Position numbers and translations under genes: made by a program. This document shows positions 47,151 through 55,257 of a DNA stretch of 64,000 bases, piece after piece; within the stretch, counting starts at the first letter, position 1; each line of letters begins with the position of its first letter. This stretch comes from Paenibacillus tianmuensis (lineage in GTDB: Bacteria > Bacillota > Bacilli > Paenibacillales > NBRC-103111): assembly GCF_900100345.1 (NCBI RefSeq), contig NZ_FMTT01000019.1, forward strand, positions 1 through 64,000. Reading direction: 5' to 3'. The notes beneath the pieces were generated by a model. That model saw only the letters and a program-made list of their open reading frames with translations, searched no databases and was not told where the DNA came from.

Positions 47151-47195
47151 AAAGGATGAGCCACAGGCCTGAAAAGGCTGTGCTCATCCTTCTTT
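47151..47195. terminator. Bidirectional terminator
   Basis: AAGGATGAGCCACAGGCC / GGCTGTGCTCATCCTT: a nearly perfect stem with a TGAAAA loop, flanked by A and T runs, between converging genes. Confidence 0.85.
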
Positions 47196-47210
47196 TCCAA
47201 TCGCGGCCGG

Positions 47211-47435
47211 TCAGCTTCCGCCGGTACGCCGGCGTTGGTTGTTCGGCTTTTTGTTGTTTTGGCTTTTCATTACAGATGCGTTTCCGGCACGCAGTTGGCC
47301 GTTGGCCTTAGCGTCGTGCTGGGCTTGCTTTTTTTGCGCGAGCTTGTTTTTAATCGCATCCGCCAAGCTGACTTTTTTAGCCTCGCTGGCGGATTGCGGT
47401 TGCTCATTCGAATTTTGGTTCGTTGTGTCCGACAT
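47211..47435 (-). CDS. Small basic, probably disordered protein
   Basis: 74 aa rich in Asn, Gln, Lys and Ala. A short conserved-looking helix KKVSLADAIKNKLAQKKQAQ is followed by a basic tail (NNKKPNNQRRRTGGS). No Cys. Possibly nucleic-acid binding from its charge, but the family is not recognised. CAGGTG precedes the ATG and the gene ends at a good terminator. Confidence 0.65.
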   Translation of the reverse strand: MSDTTNQNSNEQPQSASEAKKVSLADAIKNKLAQKKQAQHDAKANGQLRAGNASVMKSQNNKKPNNQRRRTGGS

Positions 47436-47529
47436 TGTTTAACACCTGCCCTATACCCTGGATAGTACTATTCTACCGGATAGGTCCCTCTGGAAGCAAT
47501 AAGCAAATATGTAGGGAAGGATTCAAACC

Positions 47530-47871
47530 ATGACGTTCGAGGAATGGTCGGATAAAGACCTGCTTACATGGACGCTTGCTCCGTCCGAAGACCGCTTGGC
47601 TCATTCGGAGCCCCGATACGTATTCTTCTACACTCCGCTGTGCGGTACGTGCAAGGTAGGCGAGAGGATGCTGGAAGTCGTCGCGGCGTTGAATCCGCGG
47701 ACTACCATTGGCCGCTGCAATATTAATTTCTCTCCGGTTCTGGCGCGGAATTGGCAAATCGAAAGCGTGCCGTGTCTGGTGCGATGGCAGCGGGGAACGA
47801 TGGACAAAAAATACCGGTTCGACGACGTGCAGGAGCTGCACCGCTGGATGAACGTTACTACGAATGGCTGA
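47530..47871 (+). CDS. Thioredoxin-like protein (YusE-type)
   Basis: 113 aa. The active site CGTC is in FYTPLCGTCKVGERML, and the cis-Pro segment is IESVPCLVRWQ. No signal peptide, so cytosolic. Likely a thiol-disulfide reductase; the partner is not known. GGGAAGGA precedes the ATG by about 10 nt. Confidence 0.85.
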   Translation: MTFEEWSDKDLLTWTLAPSEDRLAHSEPRYVFFYTPLCGTCKVGERMLEVVAALNPRTTIGRCNINFSPVLARNWQIESVPCLVRWQRGTMDKKYRFDDVQELHRWMNVTTNG

Positions 47872-47917
47872 TGAGGCCTTTCAAACTTAAAACAAGGAAG
47901 GGAGTTGTATCTATACG

Positions 47918-48301
47918 ATGCTGGAATCTATGTTAACACCCGGAACGATGGTCCGGGCTTCCTACAAAACAGGCGATTATATCGGCGAGGTAGTTGAGCT
48001 GTCCCCTACTGGTAAAGTCGCCGTCAAGATTGCCGCGGTTGTAAAACACCCGACGCAAGGAGATTTGCACAATCCGATGGACCCGGATGTAGCGTTTTTC
48101 CATCAGCGGCGCGCGCTGGCTTATCAGGAGATTGCGCTAATGCCGCCGAATACGGTCCGGCCATACCAAGGGACGGTGCCGGATTACCGCGAATCGCTGC
48201 GGCAAGCCTTGGCGCAGGAGCGCGCGCAGCTGCAGCGGACGGTTCGCTGGGCCGAGCGGTGTCTCGAAGAATTGGACCGGCTCGAAGGAGAGTACGCTTA
48301 A
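47918..48301 (+). CDS. kapB: KapB-like, kinase-associated protein B
   Basis: 127 aa. KapB-family features: VRASYKTGDYIGEVVE, VVKHPTQGDLHNP, VAFFHQRRALAYQE and VPDYRESLRQAL. In B. subtilis kapB follows kinB and is needed for KinB to feed the sporulation phosphorelay. Here it precedes a membrane histidine kinase gene by 21 bp, so it may assist that kinase instead. No lipobox is visible, so it is probably cytosolic. Confidence 0.8.
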   Translation: MLESMLTPGTMVRASYKTGDYIGEVVELSPTGKVAVKIAAVVKHPTQGDLHNPMDPDVAFFHQRRALAYQEIALMPPNTVRPYQGTVPDYRESLRQALAQERAQLQRTVRWAERCLEELDRLEGEYA

Positions 48302-48322
48302 GACGGAAGGGATCGGGTTGTC

Positions 48323-49711
48323 ATGCTGTTTGTGTTTATCGGCCTATGGACGATCGGGCTGCTCCTGATCGTCACCGATCCGAAGAGGGCGACGACACAA
48401 TGGATTAGCAGCATCGCTTTTACAGGAGGCTGCGGGGGATTGTCGGCGGTGATTGCGGACGATATCGTGCCTTATTTGTTTGACCGCGGCCTGTTGACGA
48501 TGCCTGTTGCGGTGCTGGTTGCCAAAGCCGAGCTCGCCAGTTCGCTAATGTGCTACTTCGGCCTACCTTATACATTTTTGATGTTCGCAATCGTTTACTA
48601 TCCGGATTATTCGGTGTGGCCGTGGAAACGATGGATTCCGTGGGCGCTGGCGGTTCTTCCTGCTTTTTCCTTCGTGCTCGAGCCGAAACCCGGCGATCCG
48701 ATCCCTTATTACTTTGTCACCCCTTGGGCGGCGCCGTATATTGTGGCAGGGGCCGTTTTATTGATCATGGCGCTGCTGAAGGAGAAAAATTCGTTCCTCC
48801 GCCGCAGCCGGATGCTGACGACGCTAGCGGCTGCGCCAACGCTGGTATTCGCTTTGTTTACGCTTTATTTGCTGCCCACCTTTTTCGGTTTCTCCGAATT
48901 GTGGCGCTATAACATCGGGGTGATTGCGCTCACCCTGGCCATCATTGTCGGATCGAGCTTCCGCTACGGATTCATGGGTCTGCAAATCTCCATACGAAAC
49001 CAGAAGCTCGATTATACGCTGCGCGCGATTACGTCCGGGACATCGATTTTGAACCATGCGATCAAGAACGATGTCGGCAAAATCCGGCTGTTCGGCGACA
49101 AAATCAAATCCGAAGCGGCAGCCGGACAAACGGACCCGGCTCAAGTGGTGCAGGATATGGAAGTTATATTGTCTGCTTCGCAGCATATTTACGATATGAT
49201 CTACCGGATTCAAGGCCAAACCCAGGAGATCAAGCTTCAACTGGTGGAGTTGGACCCGTGCGAGCTGATGAGGGACTGCATCCGCACGCTGTCTCCGGAG
49301 CTGCAAAAAGTCGAGGTTCGCGAGCAGTATTTGACCGAGGAGCCGATTGCTGCCGATCGGGCGCAGCTGACCGAGGTGTGGACCAATGTGCTGACCAATG
49401 CCATTGAAGCGATGCCGGACGGAGGCGTCCTGACCGTACGCTTGACGGAAACGAAGCGCAAAGTCGTTGTGGAAGTGAAGGACACGGGCCCCGGAATGGA
49501 GAAGGCGCAGCTCAAGCGCGTCTTCGATCCGTTCTACACGACCAAAAGCGGCAAAAAAATGAACTTCGGCTTGGGACTGTCTTACTGTTATACTATAGTT
49601 CAGAAGCACAAAGGCACCATGAACATTCACAGCGAGCCGGGCCAAGGAACGAGTGTCTTCATGCAGTTTCCGAAGCGAAAGCGGCTTCCGGCGGGAAGGG
49701 AGTTAATTTGA
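48323..49711 (+). CDS. Membrane sensor histidine kinase
   Basis: 462 aa. About seven hydrophobic segments in residues 1-215 form a membrane sensor. The dimerisation helix contains the likely phospho-acceptor His in TSILNHAIKNDVGKI (about 245). The ATPase domain has N-box TNVLTNAIEAMPDGG, G1 VKDTGPGME, F-box FDPFYTTK and G2 NFGLGLSYCY. Signal unknown. The stop is immediately followed by the ATG of the response regulator. The kinase partner is NarL-type while the upstream gene is KapB-like, an unusual combination. Confidence 0.9.
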   Translation: MLFVFIGLWTIGLLLIVTDPKRATTQWISSIAFTGGCGGLSAVIADDIVPYLFDRGLLTMPVAVLVAKAELASSLMCYFGLPYTFLMFAIVYYPDYSVWPWKRWIPWALAVLPAFSFVLEPKPGDPIPYYFVTPWAAPYIVAGAVLLIMALLKEKNSFLRRSRMLTTLAAAPTLVFALFTLYLLPTFFGFSELWRYNIGVIALTLAIIVGSSFRYGFMGLQISIRNQKLDYTLRAITSGTSILNHAIKNDVGKIRLFGDKIKSEAAAGQTDPAQVVQDMEVILSASQHIYDMIYRIQGQTQEIKLQLVELDPCELMRDCIRTLSPELQKVEVREQYLTEEPIAADRAQLTEVWTNVLTNAIEAMPDGGVLTVRLTETKRKVVVEVKDTGPGMEKAQLKRVFDPFYTTKSGKKMNFGLGLSYCYTIVQKHKGTMNIHSEPGQGTSVFMQFPKRKRLPAGRELI

Positions 49712-50371
49712 ATGGAGCACCCTGCGATTCGCGTCGTCATTGTCGAGGACGATCCGGACTGGCTGCGCGGCCTGCACAGCTACTTGCAGAAGGAACTGGA
49801 TATCGAAGTAGTGGGTCAGGCCTCGTCCGGCGAAGCGGCTGTCGAGCTGCTGGAGAAGACGGAAGCGGATGTCGTTCTGATGGACGTCATGATGTCGGAT
49901 AGTCCGGAGGGACTATGGGCCGCAGCGGAAATTGTCAAATGCAGCGGGGCCCGCGTCGTAATGCTTTCTTCGATGGAAGAGAAAGAAATCATTTTTGAGG
50001 CGTTCAAGGCCGGCGCGGTCGATTATATGGTGAAGTCCAACTTCACGGAAATTCCGCAGACGATCCGCAGCGCATACGCCAACCGGAGCTCGATCCATCC
50101 GAGCGTCGCTGCACAGATGCGGGAAGAATTCCGCCGCTTGAAGCAGCTTGAGCACGAGGTCCGGGTGAGAGAACTCAAAAATTTGCTGACGCCGACTGAA
50201 ATTCAAGTGCTCGACCTGATCGAAAAAGGTCACACGCAAACGCAAATCGCCGACAAATTCGTCGTTTCCATCCGGACGATCAAAGTGCATGTTGGGAACA
50301 TTTTGAAGAAATTGGGCGGAAAAAGCAGCAAGGAAGCGGCCCAAAAAGCAAAAGATATGGGCATTTTGTAA
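49712..50371 (+). CDS. NarL/LuxR-type response regulator
   Basis: 219 aa. Receiver domain: acidic pair VEDD, phospho-acceptor Asp in VVLMDVMM, Thr/Ser in VVMLSS, Lys in VDYMVKSNF. The C-terminal LuxR helix-turn-helix reads LTPTEIQVLDLIEKGHTQTQ followed by IADKFVVSIRTIKVHVGNIL. Cognate of the histidine kinase gene with which it abuts. GGGAAGGGAG lies inside the end of the kinase gene. Confidence 0.93.
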   Translation: MEHPAIRVVIVEDDPDWLRGLHSYLQKELDIEVVGQASSGEAAVELLEKTEADVVLMDVMMSDSPEGLWAAAEIVKCSGARVVMLSSMEEKEIIFEAFKAGAVDYMVKSNFTEIPQTIRSAYANRSSIHPSVAAQMREEFRRLKQLEHEVRVRELKNLLTPTEIQVLDLIEKGHTQTQIADKFVVSIRTIKVHVGNILKKLGGKSSKEAAQKAKDMGIL

Positions 50372-50382
50372 GCTGCCCGAAC

Positions 50383-50428
50383 AGCGGCTGCCACAGGCGT
50401 AAAAACCGGAAGGACGCCGCTTTTTTCC
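50383..50428 (+). terminator. Terminator after the two-component operon
   Basis: AGCGGC ... GCCGCT followed by six T; an alternative inner stem GGCGT/ACGCC overlaps it. Confidence 0.65.
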
Positions 50429-50429
50429 G

Positions 50430-50459
50430 TTACACCTTGCCCGAGGTTTGTGGTATAGT
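50430..50459 (+). promoter_or_regulatory. Promoter of the Gfo/Idh/MocA oxidoreductase gene
   Basis: TTACAC (50430-50435), 18-bp spacer, TATAGT (50454-50459) with a TGG extension, 48 bp before the start codon. Confidence 0.55.
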
Positions 50460-50506
50460 GGAACTGTTTGAAAACATAGAAAACCGTCAGCGAAGGAGCC
50501 TAACGC

Positions 50507-51586
50507 ATGAGCGCAAACGACAAAATACAAATCGGCGTCATCGGCGCCGGCAACATCGGCAACGTACACATTCAGGAATTTTTACAGCTCTCGGACGCCG
50601 CTGTAACGGCTGTGACAGACGTCTACCACCCTTTGGCTATCGCGCGGGCGGAGGAATACAACATTCCGAACGTTTATACAACCTATCAGGAATTGCTGCA
50701 GGACCCGAGCGTGGATGCGGTGATCGTGGCCGTCTCGAACGATGCTCATGCCCCCATTGCTATTGAAGCGCTTCAAGCCGGCAAGCACGTTCTGCTTGAA
50801 AAGCCGATGGCTGTTAATGCGGCTTCCGCCAAAGAAATTGTCAAGGCACGCCAGAAGTCGGGTAAAGTGCTGATGATGTCGCATCAGATGCGTTGGGAAT
50901 CGCTTAACATGCAGGTGAAGGAACAAATCGACAAAGGTGCGCTCGGCAGCATCTATAATGTAAAGACCGGCTGGATGCGCCGCAAAGGGATTCCGGGCTG
51001 GGGCTCTTGGTTTACGCAAATGAATAAATCCGGCGGCGGGCCGCTGATCGATATCGGCGTGCATATGCTTGATTTGTCGCTGCATTTGATGGGCAATCCG
51101 AAGCCGGTCTCCGTCTTCGGGACGACGTATGCCGAGTTCGGACCGAAGAAGCGCGGCATCGGTACTTGGGGCAAAACGGACTGGAACGGCTTCTATGACG
51201 TTGAAGACCTGGCAACCGCTCTAATCAAGCTGGATAACGGCAGCACGCTGTCGCTTGATGTAAGCTGGGCCGCCAATACCGATTTTATCGATAACGGACC
51301 TTACATTTATCTGATGGGCTCCGAGGGAGGCGCTTCCCTGCGCGCAGGCAGAGGGACGCTGCATACCGAGCTGTTCGATCGGACCGCCGATGTGGATTTG
51401 ACGATGGATTCGAACGATGAAGGGCCTCGTCAGCGTATGAGCCGCCACTTCCTGGAATGTATCCGGGAGCATCGCGAACCGCTTACGTCTGCAATGTCAG
51501 GCCTGACGAACAGTTTAGTGCTGGAAGCGATCTATGAGTCGTCCCGTACAGGTCAACTCGTCACGCTGGATTGGAGCTTGGATTAA
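50507..51586 (+). CDS. Gfo/Idh/MocA family oxidoreductase
   Basis: 359 aa. The Rossmann NAD(P)-binding start is IGVIGAGNIGNVHIQEF, followed by the family motif HVLLEKPMAVN (catalytic Lys in EKP) and the C-terminal domain with GGGPLIDIGVHMLDLSLHLM (active-site Asp and His). It oxidises or reduces a sugar or inositol-type substrate that cannot be named. No transporter or sugar gene is adjacent. Confidence 0.9.
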   Translation: MSANDKIQIGVIGAGNIGNVHIQEFLQLSDAAVTAVTDVYHPLAIARAEEYNIPNVYTTYQELLQDPSVDAVIVAVSNDAHAPIAIEALQAGKHVLLEKPMAVNAASAKEIVKARQKSGKVLMMSHQMRWESLNMQVKEQIDKGALGSIYNVKTGWMRRKGIPGWGSWFTQMNKSGGGPLIDIGVHMLDLSLHLMGNPKPVSVFGTTYAEFGPKKRGIGTWGKTDWNGFYDVEDLATALIKLDNGSTLSLDVSWAANTDFIDNGPYIYLMGSEGGASLRAGRGTLHTELFDRTADVDLTMDSNDEGPRQRMSRHFLECIREHREPLTSAMSGLTNSLVLEAIYESSRTGQLVTLDWSLD

Positions 51587-51591
51587 CCCTC

Positions 51592-52242
51592 ATGGATGAG
51601 CTGCTTCAAGTCAATCTGCAATTATTCAGTATTATCGGCACGATCGCGTTTGCTATTTCCGGCGCGGTCGTTGCCATGGAAGAAGATTACGATATTTTGG
51701 GAGTTTTTGTGCTGGCGTTTGTGACGGCGTTCGGCGGTGGGGTCGTCCGGAACTTGCTGATCGGCATTCCGGTTAACACGCTTTGGACGCAGGGACTTTA
51801 CTTGAAAACGGCGCTCATCGCGGCGTTTCTTGTTTTTATCGTTCCTGTCAGCTGGATTCGCCGCTGGAAAACATGGGAATCCTTGTTCGACGCGCTCGGC
51901 TTGGCGGCTTTTTCCATTCAAGGGGCGCTGTATGCGGTTCAGATGAATGCTCCGCTAAGCGCCGTCATCGTAGCGGCGATGATGACCGGGATCGGCGGCG
52001 GAATCATCCGCGACGTGCTGGCCGGACGGAAGCCGCTTGTGCTGCGTGACGAGATCTATGCGGTCTGGGGGATGCTCGCGGGACTTCTGATCGGGATCGG
52101 CTGGTTCCAAGGGTCGTGGGCACTGCTTGGACTATTTGCGCTTATTGTTATTTTGCGGATGCTGTCGGTGGTGTACAAATGGCGGCTGCCGCGGCGTACG
52201 CTGCGGCTTAGTGAGGAATCGAAGAAAGCTGAGGGGGCTTAG
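51592..52242 (+). CDS. TRIC-family cation channel (UPF0126)
   Basis: 216 aa, seven hydrophobic segments built of two repeats. Each repeat has the TRIC glycine motif: FVTAFGGGVVRNLLIG and MMTGIGGGIIRDVLAG. Bacterial TRIC proteins are trimeric K+-permeable channels. The ATG at 51592 is 5 bp after the oxidoreductase stop; the ribosome binding site is weak (GGAG about 16 nt upstream). Confidence 0.9.
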   Translation: MDELLQVNLQLFSIIGTIAFAISGAVVAMEEDYDILGVFVLAFVTAFGGGVVRNLLIGIPVNTLWTQGLYLKTALIAAFLVFIVPVSWIRRWKTWESLFDALGLAAFSIQGALYAVQMNAPLSAVIVAAMMTGIGGGIIRDVLAGRKPLVLRDEIYAVWGMLAGLLIGIGWFQGSWALLGLFALIVILRMLSVVYKWRLPRRTLRLSEESKKAEGA

Positions 52243-52243
52243 C

Positions 52244-52762
52244 ATGATGTTCGAAGCAAATGAACCGAACGCGTCCTGGAGCAGCCGGAAGCGTATTTCG
52301 GGCGAAGAAATCGGGGAGCGGCTCGACTCCGTGCGCGTGTTGAAGGAAGATGCGCTTGAACTGTATGAGATCGCCAAAGACAAGGCGACCGGGGAGCATT
52401 ACCTGCATTACGCCTACGTGCACCGGAATTTGGCCGCGATCCCGGCGGGACCGGATGCTGGACAGGAAGAATCGTTTCACCATTTGATGCCGCTGGAAAG
52501 CGACGAGGTGCTCGGCTTATTATTCGGGGAAGCGCCTTACGATTATCCGGCCCACTGGAGCAAGCCGTTCCTGCGCAATGGCCCCGAAGGTGATTATGTG
52601 TGGTTCGATCCTGGCTATGCGGCGGCAGAGGCCGAGCACGAAGCGATCGGCCGCGACATTGCGGAGCAGCTTGCGCTCTTTAAGCAAGCGGGAGACGTAT
52701 CGGAACAGAAAGTTCGCGAGCTGCTGGAGCGGTTAAATCGAGGCGATAGCGAAAAGAAGTAG
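52244..52762 (+). CDS. Conserved-looking soluble protein of unknown function
   Basis: 172 aa, acidic, no membrane segment. An N-terminal Trp/Arg-rich stretch, a central beta region (HYLHYAYVHRNLAAIP) and a helical C-terminus (KVRELLERLNRGDSEKK). GAGGGGG 6 nt before the ATG overlaps the end of the TRIC gene, so the two are probably coupled. Family not recognised. Confidence 0.7.
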   Translation: MMFEANEPNASWSSRKRISGEEIGERLDSVRVLKEDALELYEIAKDKATGEHYLHYAYVHRNLAAIPAGPDAGQEESFHHLMPLESDEVLGLLFGEAPYDYPAHWSKPFLRNGPEGDYVWFDPGYAAAEAEHEAIGRDIAEQLALFKQAGDVSEQKVRELLERLNRGDSEKK

Positions 52763-52768
52763 CGCTGC

Positions 52769-52797
52769 GCATATTTTCCGGCGGGTGATTCATCCTA
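52769..52797 (+). promoter_or_regulatory. Candidate forespore (sigma-G-type) promoter
   Basis: GCATA (52769-52773), 17-bp spacer, CATCCTA (52791-52797): matches GHATR fully and CATWHTA at six of seven positions. It lies 45 bp before a YhcN/YlaJ spore lipoprotein gene, a family that is forespore-expressed in B. subtilis. Confidence 0.5.
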
Positions 52798-52842
52798 AGC
52801 GTGAGCCTTACGAGGGCACGTTTACAGGAGGGACACGACAGG

Positions 52843-53580
52843 ATGAACACCGTGATAAACCGAAAGGGGCTGCTTCTGTTCGCTGTCGCCGGCTGCTTGC
52901 TGCTGCAAAGCGCCTGCGGCGGGAATCGACCGCAGGCCAGCCGGCCGGGCGGCGGGCTGGAGGATTACCGGCGGCAAGCCTTGTATGATCGCGATTCCCG
53001 CAATAACGAAGACGGATCGCTTGGGGTCAAGCAGCGTTGGGTAGACGAGCAGCAAGCCCGCCAAGGGAAGGAATATAGCGGACGAAAACAGCTCGATATG
53101 ACGAACCGGCACTCGGCGGGTACGATTGCATTTGCGCCGCAGATCGCAGAGCGGGTGAAGAGCATCTCCGGCGTTCGCGAGGCTCAAGTGCTGCTGACGG
53201 AAGTGAACGGCTATGTGGCGGTTGTTTTGGACGGGCATAGCCCGGAAGCCGAGGCGTCTCCGGACATGCTGGGATATCAGGTAACATCGAAAGGCGGAGT
53301 CGGGATATTCGGAGGAAGCGAAAAAGGGCCGAACCGGTATTCGTGGACGGAAAACGGGGGCTTGTCGACCGGAAAGGCCGATGAAATCCGCAAGCTGGTG
53401 TTGTCGATGGCGCCTACCAACATTCAGCAGGTATATGTATCAGCCAATCCGAATTTCGTGCAGCGCGTCCGCTTTTATGCGAAGGAAGAGAAGGAGCGCG
53501 GTACCACGTCCAATTATGTGAACGAGTTCAACACCCTGATTCTGCACGTATTTCCGGACGATGCCAACACCCGCAAATAA
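52843..53580 (+). CDS. YhcN/YlaJ family sporulation lipoprotein
   Basis: 245 aa. Signal peptide with lipobox LLLQSAC (lipid Cys about residue 25), then a polar linker and the YhcN/YlaJ domain (about 95-245; SISGVREAQVLLTEVNGYVA). Members sit in the inner spore membrane and affect germination or outgrowth. AGGAGGG precedes the ATG at 52843. The forespore-like promoter and a bidirectional terminator make it a single-gene unit. Confidence 0.88.
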   Translation: MNTVINRKGLLLFAVAGCLLLQSACGGNRPQASRPGGGLEDYRRQALYDRDSRNNEDGSLGVKQRWVDEQQARQGKEYSGRKQLDMTNRHSAGTIAFAPQIAERVKSISGVREAQVLLTEVNGYVAVVLDGHSPEAEASPDMLGYQVTSKGGVGIFGGSEKGPNRYSWTENGGLSTGKADEIRKLVLSMAPTNIQQVYVSANPNFVQRVRFYAKEEKERGTTSNYVNEFNTLILHVFPDDANTRK

Positions 53581-53596
53581 ACGATGTCGCCGTATG

Positions 53597-53653
53597 CAAA
53601 AATCCGGCGGGTCGCAACGCTTGACAAGGTTGCGTGCCCGACCGGATTTTTGT
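53597..53653. terminator. Bidirectional terminator
   Basis: AAAAATCCGG ... CCGGATTTTT outer stem with a further inner stem CGCAAC/GTTGCG, between two converging genes. Confidence 0.85.
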
Positions 53654-53684
53654 GTAGATACAAGTGTGCCGTTGGTGAGCCCGG

Positions 53685-54395
53685 TTAATTGGCCTTCATT
53701 GGCATTTCGAATTTATATCCGACGCCCCATACGGTTTTGATATATTTAGGCTCTTTAGGGTCCGTCTCGATTTTTTTGCGGAGATTGGTAATATGTACGT
53801 CGACCGAACGTTCGGTCACAAAGGAATCGATACCACGAATTTTGTTCAGCAGCTCTTCTCTTGAGAAGACTTTGCCCGGATGAAGCCAGAAGTTTTTCAT
53901 GATTTCAAATTCCGAATACGTCGTTTCCACCGCTTGACCGTGCAAGTAGATGCCCCGCTTTTCCAAATCGAGGACGATGTCCTTCGTTTCCGCCGGAACG
54001 GGGTCCGCAGCTGCAGTTCTGACTGTTTGGGTTAAGGCGGAGCGGCGCAGAAGCGCACTCGTCCGCGCGGCCAACTCCCGCATGCTGAACGGCTTGCACA
54101 AATAATCGTCAGCGCCGATCATCAGCGCGTTGACGCGTTCGGATACCTCGTTTTTGGCAGAAACGATCATGATCGGTACGTTGGAGACGGTGCGAAAGTG
54201 CTTGCACAGCTCGATGCCGTTCGTATCCGGAAGCATCAAATCAAGAATAATGACATCCGGCTCATGCCGGCTGAACAATTCTTTGCCCTGCTTGCCGTCG
54301 GTTGCGCAATACACGGTGTAATTTTCTTCGCTCAAGTAAATGGATATCATATCCGCAATACTTTGATCATCCTCAACCAGCAATACTGTAGACAT
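53685..54395 (-). CDS. OmpR/PhoB-type response regulator, orphan
   Basis: 236 aa. Receiver: VEDD, phospho-acceptor Asp in VIILDLMLPDTNG, Ser in IMIVSA, Lys in DDYLCKPFS. The winged-helix domain has TYSEFEIMKNFWLHPGKVF and the recognition segment VTERSVDVHITNLRKKIE. No histidine kinase gene lies on either side, so its partner is elsewhere. The C-terminal half closely resembles PhoB/WalR-type DNA-binding domains; the regulon is not predictable. Confidence 0.92.
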   Translation of the reverse strand: MSTVLLVEDDQSIADMISIYLSEENYTVYCATDGKQGKELFSRHEPDVIILDLMLPDTNGIELCKHFRTVSNVPIMIVSAKNEVSERVNALMIGADDYLCKPFSMRELAARTSALLRRSALTQTVRTAAADPVPAETKDIVLDLEKRGIYLHGQAVETTYSEFEIMKNFWLHPGKVFSREELLNKIRGIDSFVTERSVDVHITNLRKKIETDPKEPKYIKTVWGVGYKFEMPMKAN

Positions 54396-54428
54396 GGCGT
54401 GGCACCTCGACGCAATGAAGTCTTAGAT

Positions 54429-54457
54429 ATTATGTTAAGAAACTTAATAAAAATCAA
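54429..54457 (-). promoter_or_regulatory. Promoter of the orphan response regulator
   Basis: On the minus strand: TTGATT (complement of 54452-54457), 17-bp spacer, CATAAT (complement of 54429-54434). Confidence 0.5.
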
Positions 54458-54541
54458 ATATGCGGCTGCTACTTTTTAAATGAATGTCCTTCATAATCAT
54501 AATCGAACTCATAGAAAGCCTTAAGATGCGGAGAAACCAGT

Positions 54542-54637
54542 ATGGAAACGAATATGAAAATCAAATGCCCGCAGTGCGGGCACCGTATGTTTTATTACCC
54601 GGTCACCTGGATGGCCGAGCCTGTCCATCACGATTAA
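54542..54637 (+). CDS. Possible tiny zinc-ribbon protein
   Basis: 31 aa (METNMKIKCPQCGHRMFYY and so on), with GGAGA 8 nt before the ATG. The single CPxCG knuckle followed by RMFYY resembles the first half of Com-like zinc ribbons; the second Cys pair is missing, so it may be a truncated gene, or it may dimerise around the metal. Called on the ribosome binding site and motif alone. Confidence 0.35.
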   Translation: METNMKIKCPQCGHRMFYYPVTWMAEPVHHD

Positions 54638-54681
54638 CGCCTCTTCCATTGTAGCATGAGAGGGAATGACAAGAAACGGGG

Positions 54682-54999
54682 TCATTTGACCCACGTTTCG
54701 CCCCACTTTTGAACGGCATTCATGACCGGTTCCAGTGCTTTTCCCTTATCTGTTAATTCGTATTCGATCCGGACCGGCGTCTCGGGATAGACGTGCCGGC
54801 TGATTAATCCGGAGGCTTCCAGCTCTTTGAAGCGTTCGGCAAGCATGCGGTCGCTCATCCCGGGAATCATCTCGGAGATATCTTTAAAGCGGCACGGCCC
54901 TCCCAATAATGCTCGGATAATCAGACCGGTCCAGCGCTTGCCTAAAATTTCAAAGGCGGCTTCGAACTTGGGACATAAATGATGCGGATGATCTGTCAT
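54682..54999 (-). CDS. HxlR/DUF24-family redox-sensing repressor (YodB/CatR-like)
   Basis: 105 aa winged helix. LCPKFEAAFEILGKRWTGLI matches the N-terminus of YodB/CatR, where this Cys (here Cys9) is the thiol switch for quinones and electrophiles. FKDISEMIPGMSDRMLAERF is the recognition region. The ATG at 54999 follows AAGAGGTG; a GTG at 55008 overlaps that site. A TACT-N7-AGTA palindrome, the operator type of this family, covers the -35 region of its own promoter. Likely an autorepressor that also watches a nearby or distant detoxification gene. Confidence 0.88.
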   Translation of the reverse strand: MTDHPHHLCPKFEAAFEILGKRWTGLIIRALLGGPCRFKDISEMIPGMSDRMLAERFKELEASGLISRHVYPETPVRIEYELTDKGKALEPVMNAVQKWGETWVK

Positions 55000-55023
55000 C
55001 GTTTTCACCTCTTCTTACTGTTC

Positions 55024-55053
55024 ATTTTAGCATAAGTTACTTGACAAAAGTAA
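55024..55053 (-). promoter_or_regulatory. HxlR-gene promoter and YodB-type operator
   Basis: TTACTT-GACAA-AAGTAA at 55037-55053 is a perfect 6-bp inverted repeat containing TACT-N7-AGTA. The minus-strand promoter TTACTT (complement of 55048-55053), 18-bp spacer, TAAAAT (complement of 55024-55029) overlaps it. Confidence 0.65.
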
Positions 55054-55177
55054 GTTTTTTGTTTCGTTTTTTGATGGTTCCAGCAACCTGAAGTTCCGGC
55101 AGCTCCGTTCGCCTCAGGCGTGGTGGGGCTTTTCCTGTTTCTGAACGAAATTTGTCGTTTCTTGTCGCGAAATAGAG

Positions 55178-55206
55178 TTGAAAAATCGAATAAAGTAAAG
55201 TATAAC
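55178..55206 (+). promoter_or_regulatory. purT promoter
   Basis: TTGAAA (55178-55183), 17-bp spacer, TATAAC (55201-55206), 52 bp before the start codon. No PurR box was recognised. A GC-rich hairpin with a T-rich tail (about 55101-55142) lies upstream of it with no plus-strand gene to terminate except possibly the 31-aa one. Confidence 0.6.
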
Positions 55207-55257
55207 AGCGATAGGACTTTCATGAAAATCATACCAATCATTCAGGAGGAACCTTCC

